This document shows, piece after piece, positions 30,873-43,813 of a DNA stretch of 55,169 nucleotides. This stretch comes from Bifidobacteriaceae bacterium (GTDB taxonomy: Bacteria > Actinomycetota > Actinomycetes > Actinomycetales > WQXJ01). The DNA lies in contig JAITJZ010000011.1 in the NCBI GenBank assembly GCA_031278655.1, forward strand, positions 1-55,169, read 5' to 3'. Both the position numbers and the translations under genes were made by a program. The notes under the pieces were generated by a model, which saw only the letters and a program-made list of their open reading frames with translations, did no database searches and was not told the origin of the DNA. Positions within the stretch are counted from its first letter, which is position 1. Each line of letters starts with the position of its first letter.

Positions 30873-31961
30873 ATGAACGAACGCATGGCCTGGGGCGTGG
30901 GCCTGGCCTGGAGGGACGCCGACGGGTCGGCGCTGGACTTTTGGTGCCCGTCGCCGCGGTTGGGGACCCCGCCCGCGTTGGCGGCGCCGCCCCGGCCAGA
31001 CCAGCCGGCCGCGCCGTCCCGGCCGGACCGGCCGGACCGGCCGGACACCGCGGGCACCCCGTCTGACCCCGCCGCCGCCTGGCCCGGTGAAGCCGAGTTG
31101 GCGCCGCTGGTCGGCGAGGACCGCGAACGCGGTCTGGTCCGCGCCCTGGCGCGGGTCAGCCTCGACCTGGACCAGGCGCCCGCCGGGGTTGAGGACGCCT
31201 ACCTGCGCCTGCACCTGCTCTCGCACCGCCTGGTCGCGCCCGGCCAAGTCAATTTGACGGGCCTGTTCGGGATCTTGCCGAATGTGGTCTGGACCAGCGC
31301 CGGCCCCTGCCGCCCCGAAGGCTTCGAGCAGACCCGGCTGCGCCTGGAAGCCGCCGGCCGGGGACCGGTGCGCGTGCACGGCATCGACAAATTCCCCGCC
31401 ATGACCGATTACGCGCTCCCGACCGGCGTCCGCGTCGCCGACTCGGCCCGCGTCCGCCTGGGCGCGCACCTCGCGCCCGGCACCACCGTCATGCACGAGG
31501 GCTTCGTCAACTTCAACGCCGGCACGCTTGGCGAATCGATGGTCGAGGGGCGGATCTCTCAAGGCGTGGTCGTCTCGCCCGGCGCGGACATCGGCGGCGG
31601 CGCCTCGATCATGGGCACGCTCTCCGGCGGCGGCCAGACCCGCATCAGCGTCGGCCCGCGCTCGCTGATCGGCGCCAACGCCGGTATCGGCATCTCGCTG
31701 GGCGCCGATTGCGTGGTCGAGGCCGGTTTGTACCTCACTGCCGGCGCCAAGGTGACGGTTTTGGGGGCCGCGACCAGTCCACCCGCCGATGCCGTCGCCT
31801 CCAGCCGGGCGGACCGGCCCGGCCGGGTGGTCAAGGCCGCCGAGTTGTCCGGGCAGGACGGCTGGCTTTTCCGGCGCAACTCCCAGACCGGCGCCATCGA
31901 GGCGGTCCCGCGCCTGGGCGGGGCCGGGGTCGAACTCAACGCCGAACTCCATGCCAACTGA
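30873..31961 (+). CDS. dapD: 2,3,4,5-tetrahydropyridine-2,6-dicarboxylate N-succinyltransferase
   Basis: 'VRLGAHLAPGTTVMHEGFVNFNAGTLGESMVEGRISQGVVVSPGADIGGGASIMGTLSGGG...ISVGPRSLIGANAGIGISLGADCVVEAGLYLTAGAKV'; divergent from dapE. Confidence 0.93.
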   Translation: MNERMAWGVGLAWRDADGSALDFWCPSPRLGTPPALAAPPRPDQPAAPSRPDRPDRPDTAGTPSDPAAAWPGEAELAPLVGEDRERGLVRALARVSLDLDQAPAGVEDAYLRLHLLSHRLVAPGQVNLTGLFGILPNVVWTSAGPCRPEGFEQTRLRLEAAGRGPVRVHGIDKFPAMTDYALPTGVRVADSARVRLGAHLAPGTTVMHEGFVNFNAGTLGESMVEGRISQGVVVSPGADIGGGASIMGTLSGGGQTRISVGPRSLIGANAGIGISLGADCVVEAGLYLTAGAKVTVLGAATSPPADAVASSRADRPGRVVKAAELSGQDGWLFRRNSQTGAIEAVPRLGGAGVELNAELHAN

Positions 31962-31997
31962 GACCATCTTGACGGCGCTCGCGCGAGGGTCCGCGTG

Positions 31998-32909
31998 ATG
32001 GCGCGCCGGCGCCGGCGCGCCCTGGCCACGGCCCTGACAGTGGTCGCCGCCGCGGTGGTGCTGATCGGCGGCGGCCTGACGGCCGTCGCCCTGCTGGCGG
32101 GCCGCGACGGGCCGGTCAGTCCCGCGATCACCCCGCGCTGCGTCGCCACCACTGACGCCGGCACGGCCGAATTGGACCCGGAGCAGGCTGCCAACGCCGC
32201 CCTCATCGCGGCTGTCGGCCAGGCCCGCGGCATGTCGCCGCGGGCCGTCACGATCGCCTTGGCCACGGCCCTGCAAGAGTCGAAGCTGAGGAACCTGGAT
32301 TACGGCGACCGCGATTCTTTGGGACTGTTCCAGCAGCGCCCGTCCCAGGATTGGGGCACGCCCGAAGAAATCATGAACCCGCTTTATTCGGCCGGCGAGT
32401 TCTACTCAGAACTCGCCAAGGTGCCGGGCTTCGAGACCATGCCGATCACCGAGGCGGCCCAGGCCGTCCAACGCTCAGCCTTCCCGGACGCCTACGCCCA
32501 GCACGAGCCGGTGGCGCGCTCCTTCGCCTCCAGCTTGACCGGGCACTCCCCGGCCGCGCTGACCTGCGTCCTGGGCCCGGCCGGGGCCGGGCTCGGCCCC
32601 GAGGGGCTGGTGGCGGTGGTCCGCGCCGAATGGGGCGAGGCGGCTGGCGACCAGGCCACCATCAGCCCCGCCCAGCCCGCCGCCGAGGACCGCCCGGCCG
32701 AACCGGCCGCCGTCAAGCTGCGGGCCGGCTCCAGCGCCGAGGCCTGGGCTTACGCGCAATGGGCTGTGGCCAAGGCGGACGAACTGGCGATCGAGTCGGT
32801 GACCGTCGCCGGTCAGGCTTGGGGGCGCGAGACCGGCGGCTGGTCGCCCGCCCCGAGCGACGCGGGCGGCGGCGCGACCGGTGACGACGTCATCGTGCGG
32901 CTGCACTGA
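31998..32909 (+). CDS. Secreted/membrane-anchored lysozyme-like protein, unknown function
   Basis: N-terminal TM then 'AANAALIAAVGQARGMSPRAVTIALATALQESKLRNLDYGDRDSLGLFQQRPSQDWG'. Confidence 0.75.
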   Translation: MARRRRRALATALTVVAAAVVLIGGGLTAVALLAGRDGPVSPAITPRCVATTDAGTAELDPEQAANAALIAAVGQARGMSPRAVTIALATALQESKLRNLDYGDRDSLGLFQQRPSQDWGTPEEIMNPLYSAGEFYSELAKVPGFETMPITEAAQAVQRSAFPDAYAQHEPVARSFASSLTGHSPAALTCVLGPAGAGLGPEGLVAVVRAEWGEAAGDQATISPAQPAAEDRPAEPAAVKLRAGSSAEAWAYAQWAVAKADELAIESVTVAGQAWGRETGGWSPAPSDAGGGATGDDVIVRLH

Positions 32910-32956
32910 CAACGGCGGCGAGCCGAAGGCCGGCGGCGCGAGCTGCGCGCGAAAAC

Positions 32957-34264
<1,308 letters not shown>

Positions 34265-34380
34265 GCCGGCACCTCCTAGGTTTCCTGGGACGGTTCGTGA
34301 CCAGTCCTTTAAACAAGCATTGGCCAATTATGCCGCAGGTCGCCCCCCTCTCTCCTAGGCCCTGACGCGGGCGGCGGGGG

Positions 34381-35511
34381 TCAGGCGGCTGTAAGGCGGG
34401 CGGCGGCTTCGGCGACGGCCGCGTCGGAGCCGGTCAGCGCCATCCGGACGAAGGCCGCCCCGCCGGCGCCGTAGAACGCCCCCGGGGCCACCAGGATGCC
34501 GAGCGAGGCCAGGTCCGCCACCGTCCGCCAGCAGTCCTGCCGGTCCGGCGTGGTGAACCACAGGTACAGCCCGGCGCCCGAGCCTTCCACCAGGTAACCA
34601 GCTTGGCCGATGCCGTCGAGCAAGACCCGGCGCCGCCGCCGGTAGGTTTCGCGCTGGCGGGCGACATGGGAACGGTCCGCCAGGGCGGCCGCCATGGCCG
34701 CCTGGACCGGTCCCGGCGGCATCATGCCCATGTGCTTGCGCAGCGCCGCCAGCCGCCCGATCAGCGCCGGATCGCCCGCCACCCAGGCCGCGCGGTAACC
34801 GGCCGCGTTCGACTGTTTCGACAACGATCCCAACGCCAACAGCCCGTCCAGCGAGCCGCCGCCCACGCGGGCGTCGAGCAGCGACGGCACCCCGGCCGAA
34901 GCCCAGGGCTCGTCCCAGGCCAGCGCCGCGTAACACTCGTCGGCCGCGACCACCGCCCCGCGCGCCCGGGCCCATTCGACCCAGGCGGCCAGGTCCGCCA
35001 CGCCGGCGACGCGGCCGTCCGGGTTGGCGGGCGAGTTCAACCAGACCAGTTTCACCCGCGCGCCCAATTCATCCGGCACCTGCCCGGGCGAGTCCGCTGG
35101 GACGGGCCGCGCCCCGGCCAGGCGCGCCCCGACATCGTAGGTGGGATACGCCACCGTCGGGTGCGCCACCGCGTCGCCCGGCCCCAAACCCAGGGCCGAG
35201 GCCAGCGACGCGATCAGCTCCTTCGAGCCGAGGGTCGCCAGGACGCCTTCCGGCGCCAGCCCTGTCACGCCCCTGGCGGCGGCGTAATGATCCACAACCG
35301 CCCGGCGCAGCGCCGCCGTGCCGATGGTTGGCGGGTAGCCCGGCGAGTCCGCCGCCCCGGCCAGGGCGTCCTGGATCAGCGGCGGCGTCGGATCGACCGG
35401 CGTGCCCACCGACAGGTCGATCAGGCCGCCGGGGTGGCGCGCCGCCTGGGCCTTGTGCGGCTCAAGCAGGTCCCAGGGGAAGACCGGGAGGGCGGCGGCG
35501 TCGAAGCCCAT
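34381..35511 (-). CDS. dapC: Succinyldiaminopimelate transaminase
   Basis: 'GGLIDLSVGTPVDPTPPLIQDALAGAADSPGYPPTIGTAALRRAVVDHY', 'LASLGSLSKQSNAAGYRAAWVAGDPALI'-type PLP lysine region; next to fdxA. Confidence 0.9.
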   Translation of the reverse strand: MGFDAAALPVFPWDLLEPHKAQAARHPGGLIDLSVGTPVDPTPPLIQDALAGAADSPGYPPTIGTAALRRAVVDHYAAARGVTGLAPEGVLATLGSKELIASLASALGLGPGDAVAHPTVAYPTYDVGARLAGARPVPADSPGQVPDELGARVKLVWLNSPANPDGRVAGVADLAAWVEWARARGAVVAADECYAALAWDEPWASAGVPSLLDARVGGGSLDGLLALGSLSKQSNAAGYRAAWVAGDPALIGRLAALRKHMGMMPPGPVQAAMAAALADRSHVARQRETYRRRRRVLLDGIGQAGYLVEGSGAGLYLWFTTPDRQDCWRTVADLASLGILVAPGAFYGAGGAAFVRMALTGSDAAVAEAAARLTAA

Positions 35512-35521
35512 GGCGCCCGCC

Positions 35522-35848
35522 TCAGCCCTTCGGGGCCAGCGCCGCCACCAGTGGCGCGTCGTAGGGCTGCGGCCCAACTTTGGCGGCCCCGCCGGGCGAG
35601 CCGACTTCTGTGAAGAAATCGCCGCTGGCCTGCGCGAACGCGGACCATTCAGCGGGCAGGTCGTCTTCGTAGAAGATGGCCACCTCCGGGCAGACCGGTT
35701 CGCAGGCGCCGCAGTCGACGCACTCGTCGGGTTGGATGTAGAGCGCGCGCAGACCTTCATAGATGCAGTCGACCGGGCATTCATCGACACAGGCCCCGTC
35801 TTTGACGTCGACGCACGGCTCGGCAATCACATAAGTCACGGCACCCAA
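35522..35848 (-). CDS. fdxA: 7Fe ferredoxin
   Basis: 'TYVIAEPCVDVKDGACVDECPVDCIYEGLRALYIQPDECVDCGACEPVCPEVAIFYEDDLP'. Confidence 0.97.
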   Translation of the reverse strand: MGAVTYVIAEPCVDVKDGACVDECPVDCIYEGLRALYIQPDECVDCGACEPVCPEVAIFYEDDLPAEWSAFAQASGDFFTEVGSPGGAAKVGPQPYDAPLVAALAPKG

Positions 35849-35884
35849 GCGTAATGCCGCCGCCCCGGGGCGGCGGCCGGTTTA

Positions 35885-36109
35885 ATGGTCCGCGTGGGCG
35901 AACCGGTGTGGATGGCGTGGCCGCTGGGCTCGCGCGTGACGATCCGCCGCCGCCTGGCCGAGGGCGGCTACGCCGACACGGTTGGCCGCCTCGAGGCCGC
36001 GGACGCCGATCACGTCGAAGTCCGCCACCGCAGCGGCCAATTGCGCCGCGTCGAGGCCGGTCAGATCGCCATCGCCCACCTGATCGAAGCCGCGCCGCCG
36101 CCTGGCTGA
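35885..36109 (+). CDS. Small SH3-like protein, similar to the N-terminal domain of Rv0428c-like acetyltransferases
   Basis: 'GSRVTIRRRLAEGGYADTVGRLEAADADHVEVRHRSGQLRRVEAGQIAIAHLIEAAPPP'; no acetyltransferase domain follows. Confidence 0.5.
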   Translation: MVRVGEPVWMAWPLGSRVTIRRRLAEGGYADTVGRLEAADADHVEVRHRSGQLRRVEAGQIAIAHLIEAAPPPG

Positions 36110-36138
36110 CAGCTAATCGCGGCCGCGGCCCGGCCGCC

Positions 36139-38124
36139 TCAGGGGGTGGCGTCCGCGTCCGGATTCTTGCAGACGATGGCGTTCATCGGGTCGTAGCGCC
36201 AGTGCCAGGTCTCCCTGTCTTGGGCGTTGCCCTCAGGATCGGTCTTGACCCGCCAATAGTCGACTTGGAAACCCGAGATGCCGCCGGACTGCGGTTTGCA
36301 ATCGCTCTTCGTCGACTCGATTGTGCGCGGGGCGGTGTAGGAGTACGGCTCGCCGATCTCCGCCTCCACCGTCCAGTATTTCGTGGACCACAATTCGACC
36401 CAGACTTTCAGGGAGTCGCTGACGCCCGCCCGCAACACCACGCCATAGGGCGTGTCGTTCTTGAACTGGTTGTCGATCTGCCCCTCCCAGATGGTCGCCT
36501 CGCGCCCGGTCGGGTAGCGCGAGAAGTAGTTGGCGTGCGGCGTGTGCTCCACGTCCACCATCCCGGCCAGGTGGGCGGCGTTGTAGAGGGTGGTTGAGAA
36601 CTGCGACAAACCACCGCCGATGCCGTCTTGGTTGACCCCGGCCACCACCACGCCGGCGTTGAACCAGCCGGTCTCCAGGCTGCGGTGCCCAAGGGCCTTG
36701 TCCAACGAGAACGTCTCACCGGGTTTGACCAGCATGCCGGTGACGATCTCAGCGGCTTTGCGCAGGTTCTTGGTGCGGTCCACGCTGTTGGTGGCTTGCG
36801 TCTCGAAACGCCCCACCACTTCCTTGACACCGAGTTGTTCCAGTTCCGCCCGCCCGGCCGCCGGGTCGGCCTCGGTCAGTTCGACCACCGCCCGGCGTTC
36901 CGCGCCGCTGGCCACCGCCGCCGCGGCCATGGCCGCGGCCAATCCGTCCGGGTCGATCTTCGCCCCTTTGACGCCGTCCTCGATCACTGGCTGGCCGTCA
37001 ACGAACACGAAGCGCGCGTCAGCGGCGGCGACCTCGATCCCGGCGGGCAGCCGTTTCGAGACCGACGCGCCCAACAACTCCTTGTCCCAGCCGAGCGCTA
37101 GCGTCCCGGCGTCATCGGCGGCTGGCTGGATGACGGCGGCGGCGGCCACCTCGCTGGCCGGTATCTCAACCGACGCCTCCCCCACGGCCACCGTCACCGG
37201 CCCCGACAGCAGCGGATCGGCGATGGCCGCGACCGCCCGCTCGACTTCTTCCGGGCCGATCGCCGGCGCCAACGCCTCGGTCGGCAATTGCCACGGCCCG
37301 TCTTTGACCAGGTAATCCTCTTGAATCTGGGCGAGCGCCTGGGCGGTCGCCAGTTGCAGGCCGGTGACCGGCTCGGTGATGACCACTTCCCCGGTCGCCA
37401 CGCCGACCGTGCCGCTGACAGGTTCCACGCGCGTCAGGGCGGCCAGCTCCTCGAGATGGGTTTCGAGGGCCGCCTGGTCAACGACCAAAGCCAGTTCCTG
37501 CTGGCCGATCCCTTTGACCTGTTCCCAGAGCCGAGTTGGGTCGAAGCTCAGGCCGGTCAAGGCGGCGACGGTGTTCTGGGGCGAGAAGCCGAGCCCGGCG
37601 AGGACCGGGTCGAAGTCGGCTTCCTCGTCCCCGATCACCACCGGCACGGTCTGCTTGGACTTCTCGTCCAGTTCGTCACGCAGGCGGGCGACGGCCGCGT
37701 CGGTGGTCAAGGCGCCGATGTCCACGCCCGCCACAGCGGCGCCCTTGGGCACGCGGTCGGCGAAGTAGTAGGCGGCGCCCACGTAGCCGCCGGCCGCCGC
37801 CACGACCACCGCGGCCGCGACGATCAGTCCGGTCAGCCGCCGATGCCGTCCGCCGGCTTTGACCTGTCCCGGCCGTTTCGGTCGTCCCGATTTGGTCAAC
37901 GGCAGCGGCGCCGTGTCTCGTTGCGCGGCCCGCGCCGGAGGGATCGCCGGCAGTTCGCCGGTGGCGGGCTCGCGGGCGCCGGCCGACGCGGAGCCCCCGA
38001 AGACTGAGACTCGCGGCGGCCCGGCGGCGTTGGTCCGCCCATCACCGTCAGGCGACCCGGCGGCATCGGCCTCATTGGCCGCCTGATCAGTCTCTGGACG
38101 TTCCTGCAGTTCATCGTCTGCCAC
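36139..38124 (-). CDS. VanW family protein with N-terminal disordered region, TM and PG-binding_4-like domains
   Basis: 'RTKNLRKAAEIVTGMLVKPGETFSLDKALGHRSLETGWFNAGVVVAGVNQDGIGGGLSQFSTTLYNAAHLAGMVDVEHTPHANYFSRYPTGREATIW'. Confidence 0.92.
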   Translation of the reverse strand: MADDELQERPETDQAANEADAAGSPDGDGRTNAAGPPRVSVFGGSASAGAREPATGELPAIPPARAAQRDTAPLPLTKSGRPKRPGQVKAGGRHRRLTGLIVAAAVVVAAAGGYVGAAYYFADRVPKGAAVAGVDIGALTTDAAVARLRDELDEKSKQTVPVVIGDEEADFDPVLAGLGFSPQNTVAALTGLSFDPTRLWEQVKGIGQQELALVVDQAALETHLEELAALTRVEPVSGTVGVATGEVVITEPVTGLQLATAQALAQIQEDYLVKDGPWQLPTEALAPAIGPEEVERAVAAIADPLLSGPVTVAVGEASVEIPASEVAAAAVIQPAADDAGTLALGWDKELLGASVSKRLPAGIEVAAADARFVFVDGQPVIEDGVKGAKIDPDGLAAAMAAAAVASGAERRAVVELTEADPAAGRAELEQLGVKEVVGRFETQATNSVDRTKNLRKAAEIVTGMLVKPGETFSLDKALGHRSLETGWFNAGVVVAGVNQDGIGGGLSQFSTTLYNAAHLAGMVDVEHTPHANYFSRYPTGREATIWEGQIDNQFKNDTPYGVVLRAGVSDSLKVWVELWSTKYWTVEAEIGEPYSYTAPRTIESTKSDCKPQSGGISGFQVDYWRVKTDPEGNAQDRETWHWRYDPMNAIVCKNPDADATP

Positions 38125-38160
38125 CGACGCACCTCCGGGTTTAGTGGGCTGCGTCCAATT

Positions 38161-38532
38161 CTAAGGCTTCGCTGAGCGAAACCACCGGCCCGGCAGCAGG
38201 GCGGTGGCCACGGCGGCGAGCATCGAGGCGACCGCCCAGGCGAAGCCGGTCGGGTCGGCCTGGATCAGCAGGTCGCCGCCGGGACCGGGCAGGGCGGTCA
38301 ACTGCGCCGCCGCGAAGGCGCCCATGGCGGCGGCGAACAGCCCCATCCAGCCGGCCGCCGCGCGGCAGGCCACGGCCCAGCCGAAGACACCGACCAAGGC
38401 CAGGATCAGCCCCAGGGGGAAGGCCTCGAACGGGCCCACGGCGATCACCGAGCGGTGCCAAATCCCCAGGCCGGCGGTGACCAGCGCGCTGCCAAGCCCG
38501 CAAGCCACCGCTTTGACAATGCGCCAGGCCAT
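38161..38532 (-). CDS. Small polytopic membrane protein (possibly DUF6113)
   Basis: Four hydrophobic segments; position next to dapC/fdxA. Confidence 0.6.
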   Translation of the reverse strand: MAWRIVKAVACGLGSALVTAGLGIWHRSVIAVGPFEAFPLGLILALVGVFGWAVACRAAAGWMGLFAAAMGAFAAAQLTALPGPGGDLLIQADPTGFAWAVASMLAAVATALLPGRWFRSAKP

Positions 38533-38533
38533 C

Positions 38534-40559
<2,026 letters not shown>

Positions 40560-40570
<11 letters not shown>

Positions 40571-41336
40571 ACGGTTCGTGTCCCCCTTGGGCGGCCGCGC
40601 CGGGCCGCATGCGTCTGGTGCGCGCCGCCGCTTCGGCCTGGCGCCAGGCCGCGATCTTGCCGTGGTGCCCGGACAGCAGGATCTCCGGGGCCCTCAGGCC
40701 CCGCCACTCGGGCGGCTTGGTGTAAACCGGGTATTCGAGCAACCCCGGACGGGTGTGCGATTCTTCCGCCAACGATTCCGCGTTCCCCACCACCCCGGGG
40801 ATCAATCGCGTCGTCGCTTCGATCATGACCAGGGCGGCGACCTCGCCGCCGGCCAAGACGTAATCCCCGATCGACAGTTCTTCGACGGTCACGTCCGGGC
40901 GCGTCCGGTAGTGCTCGGCCACGCGCGCGTCGATCCCCTCGTAGCGCCCGCAGACGAAGATCAGGTGGTCGGCGCCGGCCAGCCGCGCCGCCGTCGCCTG
41001 GTCGAACAATTTGCCCGATGCCGTCGTCACGACCAGCGTTGGCGCCGCGCCCGGGGTGGCGGGTCGGGCCGGGTCGGCCGGCTGCTCGCGGTCCTCGGCC
41101 GAGGTGGCGTCCGGGAGCAGCGCGTCGATGGCCCGGCCCCACGGCTCCGGGCGCATGACCATGCCGGCGCCGCCGCCGTAAGGCGTGTCATCGACCGTCC
41201 GGTGGCGGTCGGTGGTCCATTGCCGCAGGTCGTGGACCTGCAACTGGACAATTCCAGCCGCGGTGGCTTTTCCCAGCAGGGACAGGCGGGCTGGGGCCAG
41301 GTATTCCGGGAAGATGGTGATGATGTCGATCAGCAT
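40560..41336 (-). CDS. trmD: tRNA (guanine-N1)-methyltransferase
   Basis: '[13 protein letters not shown]', '[18 protein letters not shown]', '[16 protein letters not shown]', '[21 protein letters not shown]'. Confidence 0.96.
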
Positions 41337-41343
41337 GGGTGGC

Positions 41344-41955
41344 TCAGCCTTCGGCCTCGGCTGGGCGGGCGGCCACCAGACCGGCGGGCGGGTCGATCAC
41401 GATCCGCCCGCGAGCCGGGTCGACCTCCGGCACCAGTTCCTTGACCAGCGGCACCAGCGCCGTGCCGGCGCCGGCCTGGGCGATCTCCAACAGGTCTTGG
41501 CCGGGCAGCGACACCAGGTCGCGGACTTCGCCGACGGGCGTGCCGTCCGGGAGGAACACCGCCGCGCCGCGCAATTGCGCCGCATACCAGGCGTCTGCTT
41601 CTTCCGACGGGTCGACATCGGCCAGCAGTTTGATCCCGCGCAGGGCCTCGGCCGCGGTGCGGTCGCGGATTTCCTCGAAGCCGGCCACGACTTGTTTGGG
41701 CGTGGCCCGGTAGCTCCGCAGCGTCAGCCGCCCCAGTTCGGCCCCGCCCGCCCCTATCGCGCCGTCCGCCCCAGCCGCGCCGTCCGCACCTATGGCGCCG
41801 CCTTCGGTCGCGCCGTCCGCTCCGGTCGGGGCGCCTTCGGTCGCGTAGGCGCGGCCCACGGCGAAGCGCTCGCTCGGACGGTCTGTCCGGATCTCCAACA
41901 CCACTTCGCCCTTGATTCCATGCGGACGGCCGATCACCGCCAAGACCACTTCCAT
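41344..41955 (-). CDS. rimM: 16S rRNA processing protein RimM
   Basis: '[32 protein letters not shown]', '[44 protein letters not shown]'. Confidence 0.93.
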   Translation of the reverse strand: MEVVLAVIGRPHGIKGEVVLEIRTDRPSERFAVGRAYATEGAPTGADGATEGGAIGADGAAGADGAIGAGGAELGRLTLRSYRATPKQVVAGFEEIRDRTAAEALRGIKLLADVDPSEEADAWYAAQLRGAAVFLPDGTPVGEVRDLVSLPGQDLLEIAQAGAGTALVPLVKELVPEVDPARGRIVIDPPAGLVAARPAEAEG

Positions 41956-41971
41956 GGACTCGCGGCGACGC

Positions 41972-42211
41972 CTAACGGCGGTCAGTGTCGATCAAATCGA
42001 CGCGCACGTCGACGCCCGGCGCCAGGCCGTTGATGACGGCCCGAAGGGCGCTGGCGGTGCGCCCGCGCCGACCGATCACCCGGCCCATGTCCTCCGGCGC
42101 GACCTTGACCTCGAGAAACTCGCCGCGCCGGTTCAGCCTCGAACGCACCGACACGGCTTCAGGATTGTCCACGATCCCTTTGACCAGGTGCTCCATCGCG
42201 CGCGGAAGCAT
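41972..42211 (-). CDS. khpA: KH-domain RNA-binding protein (KhpA-like)
   Basis: 'MEHLVKGIVDNPEAVSVRSRLNRRGEFLEVKVAPEDMGRVIGRRGRTASALRAVI'. Confidence 0.93.
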   Translation of the reverse strand: MLPRAMEHLVKGIVDNPEAVSVRSRLNRRGEFLEVKVAPEDMGRVIGRRGRTASALRAVINGLAPGVDVRVDLIDTDRR

Positions 42212-42852
42212 CAGGACTCCGGCGCCGCTTCGGCCGCCGCTGCGGCGGACTCCTTAGCCGGGCCGCCCTCGGCCGGCTCAGCCGCTGCGGCGGAAACCTG
42301 GCCGGGCGCCTCGTCGGCCGGCTCAGCCGCTTCGGCCTCGCCGCCAGCTCCGGCCTCAGCCTCAGCCTTGGCTTTGGCCTCAGCCTCAGCCTTGGCCGCA
42401 GCCTCCGCCTCAGCCTCTGCCTTGGCTTTGGCCTCAGCCTCTGCCTTGGCGTCGGCTTCAGCCTTGGCCTTGGCTTTGGCCTCAGCCTCAGCCGTGACCT
42501 TCTTCAGGGCCTCAGCCTCGGCCTGCTCCAGCGCGGCGGCGGCCGCCTGGGCGGCCTGGCGGGCCGGCACCTTGAGCTTGCCTTCCTCATAGGGCAGGCC
42601 CTTGAACTTCTGCCAGTCGCCGGTCAGTTTCAACTGGGCCAGGACCGGCGCGGTCGGTTGCGCGCCCACTGACAGCCAGTACTGCACCCGGTCTGACTTG
42701 ACCTCGATGTATGACGGGTCCTCGGTCGGGTGGTACTTGCCGATCTCTTCAATCACGCGGCCATCGCGCTTCACGCGAGCGTCCACAACCACGATGCGGT
42801 AATAGGGTGCCCGGATCTTTCCCAGGCGCTTGAGCCGAATCTTCACAGCCAC
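42211..42852 (-). CDS. rpsP: 30S ribosomal protein S16 with long A/E/K repetitive C-terminal extension
   Basis: '[80 protein letters not shown]'; GTG start 42852. Confidence 0.95.
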   Translation of the reverse strand: MAVKIRLKRLGKIRAPYYRIVVVDARVKRDGRVIEEIGKYHPTEDPSYIEVKSDRVQYWLSVGAQPTAPVLAQLKLTGDWQKFKGLPYEEGKLKVPARQAAQAAAAALEQAEAEALKKVTAEAEAKAKAKAEADAKAEAEAKAKAEAEAEAAAKAEAEAKAKAEAEAGAGGEAEAAEPADEAPGQVSAAAAEPAEGGPAKESAAAAAEAAPES

Positions 42853-43049
42853 GGCAGCGGTTACTTCCTTTGCTCTTTGAGATGGATTTCCGCCGCTGGG
42901 CCGCCCGTGGGGTGGGCCGCCTGGGCGGCAAACTGGACGCGCGCCAGATGGTTGAGAGGGTCCTTCAAGCACGCGCGTGACAAATCATTCTGCCAGAAAG
43001 GGCGCCCAGCGCCCAATCCGGCCCGGATCAGCCCCTTGGGCAAGCCAAA

Positions 43050-43091
43050 GGCCGCGCCGAAGGGTGGCCTGAACAACCCTTCGGCGCGGCC
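43050..43091 (-). terminator. Rho-independent-like terminator for the DUF1540 gene
   Basis: 16-bp perfect stem GGCCGCGCCGAAGGGT/ACCCTTCGGCGCGGCC with 10-nt loop, followed by TTT on the minus strand. Confidence 0.65.
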
Positions 43092-43211
43092 CCATGGTCC
43101 GCCCCGGGTGGGCGGGGCGGCGTCCAAGTGCGGCGAAGCCGCCCACCAATTCTAAGGCCGGCGGGCCGCCGCCAAAGCCAGGCCGCCGCCAAAGCCAGGC
43201 GGCCGCCCGGC

Positions 43212-43514
43212 TCAGGCGGCCGCGAAGGTCAGGCAGTCGGCCTTGGTGTCGCCGCTGAGGCCAACTTGGATGGCCGGAGCGCCGCATTCGAGGTCGGCGT
43301 TGTGGGCGCACTCAACGTGCTGGCAGGCGCCAACGGCGCCGGCGGCCTCATCGAACCCGCCCTTGATGGTCAGGGGGATGAAGGTGGCGCAGCCGGCGTG
43401 CCCGGCCGGCCCGGAGATGGTGACGGCGCCGGCGTGGCAGGCGTCGGCCTGGTTGTAGGAGCAATCGGTGACGGAGCATTCGGAGACTTTGGACATTTCG
43501 CCAAGGGTCATCAT
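43212..43514 (-). CDS. DUF1540-type Cys-rich protein (two Cys motifs)
   Basis: 'VSECSVTDCSYNQADACHAGAVTIS...CATFIP' and 'CQHVECAHNADLECGAPAIQVG...ADCLTF'. Confidence 0.88.
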   Translation of the reverse strand: MMTLGEMSKVSECSVTDCSYNQADACHAGAVTISGPAGHAGCATFIPLTIKGGFDEAAGAVGACQHVECAHNADLECGAPAIQVGLSGDTKADCLTFAAA

Positions 43515-43813
43515 GATTCTGGGTCCTTCCGGCTTATCGGTCGAATGGCGTGAACATTGTTTATAACACTAATACACCCCCGCCGCCCACAATGCAAACG
43601 AATACGCCGGCTAATACCATCCAATAAACACAGGCTTGCCTCTCCTAAACACCCCACATTATCTAAACACCACTGTTTTCAATAAACCCGCCTAGCGAAA
43701 ATAGGCCCCCTCAAAACCATCCCCCCGCCGTCCCGGGGGCGCCGGCGGCGGCGGACCGACGCGCCACGACAACGCGGCCGGGGGCACGGCATCGGACAAC
43801 CGCGAAAACGCGC

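Noticed and set aside
28745-31066. 773-aa plus-strand ORF
   Set aside because: Antisense to the LOG-family and dapE genes, compositionally spurious, ends inside dapD in another frame
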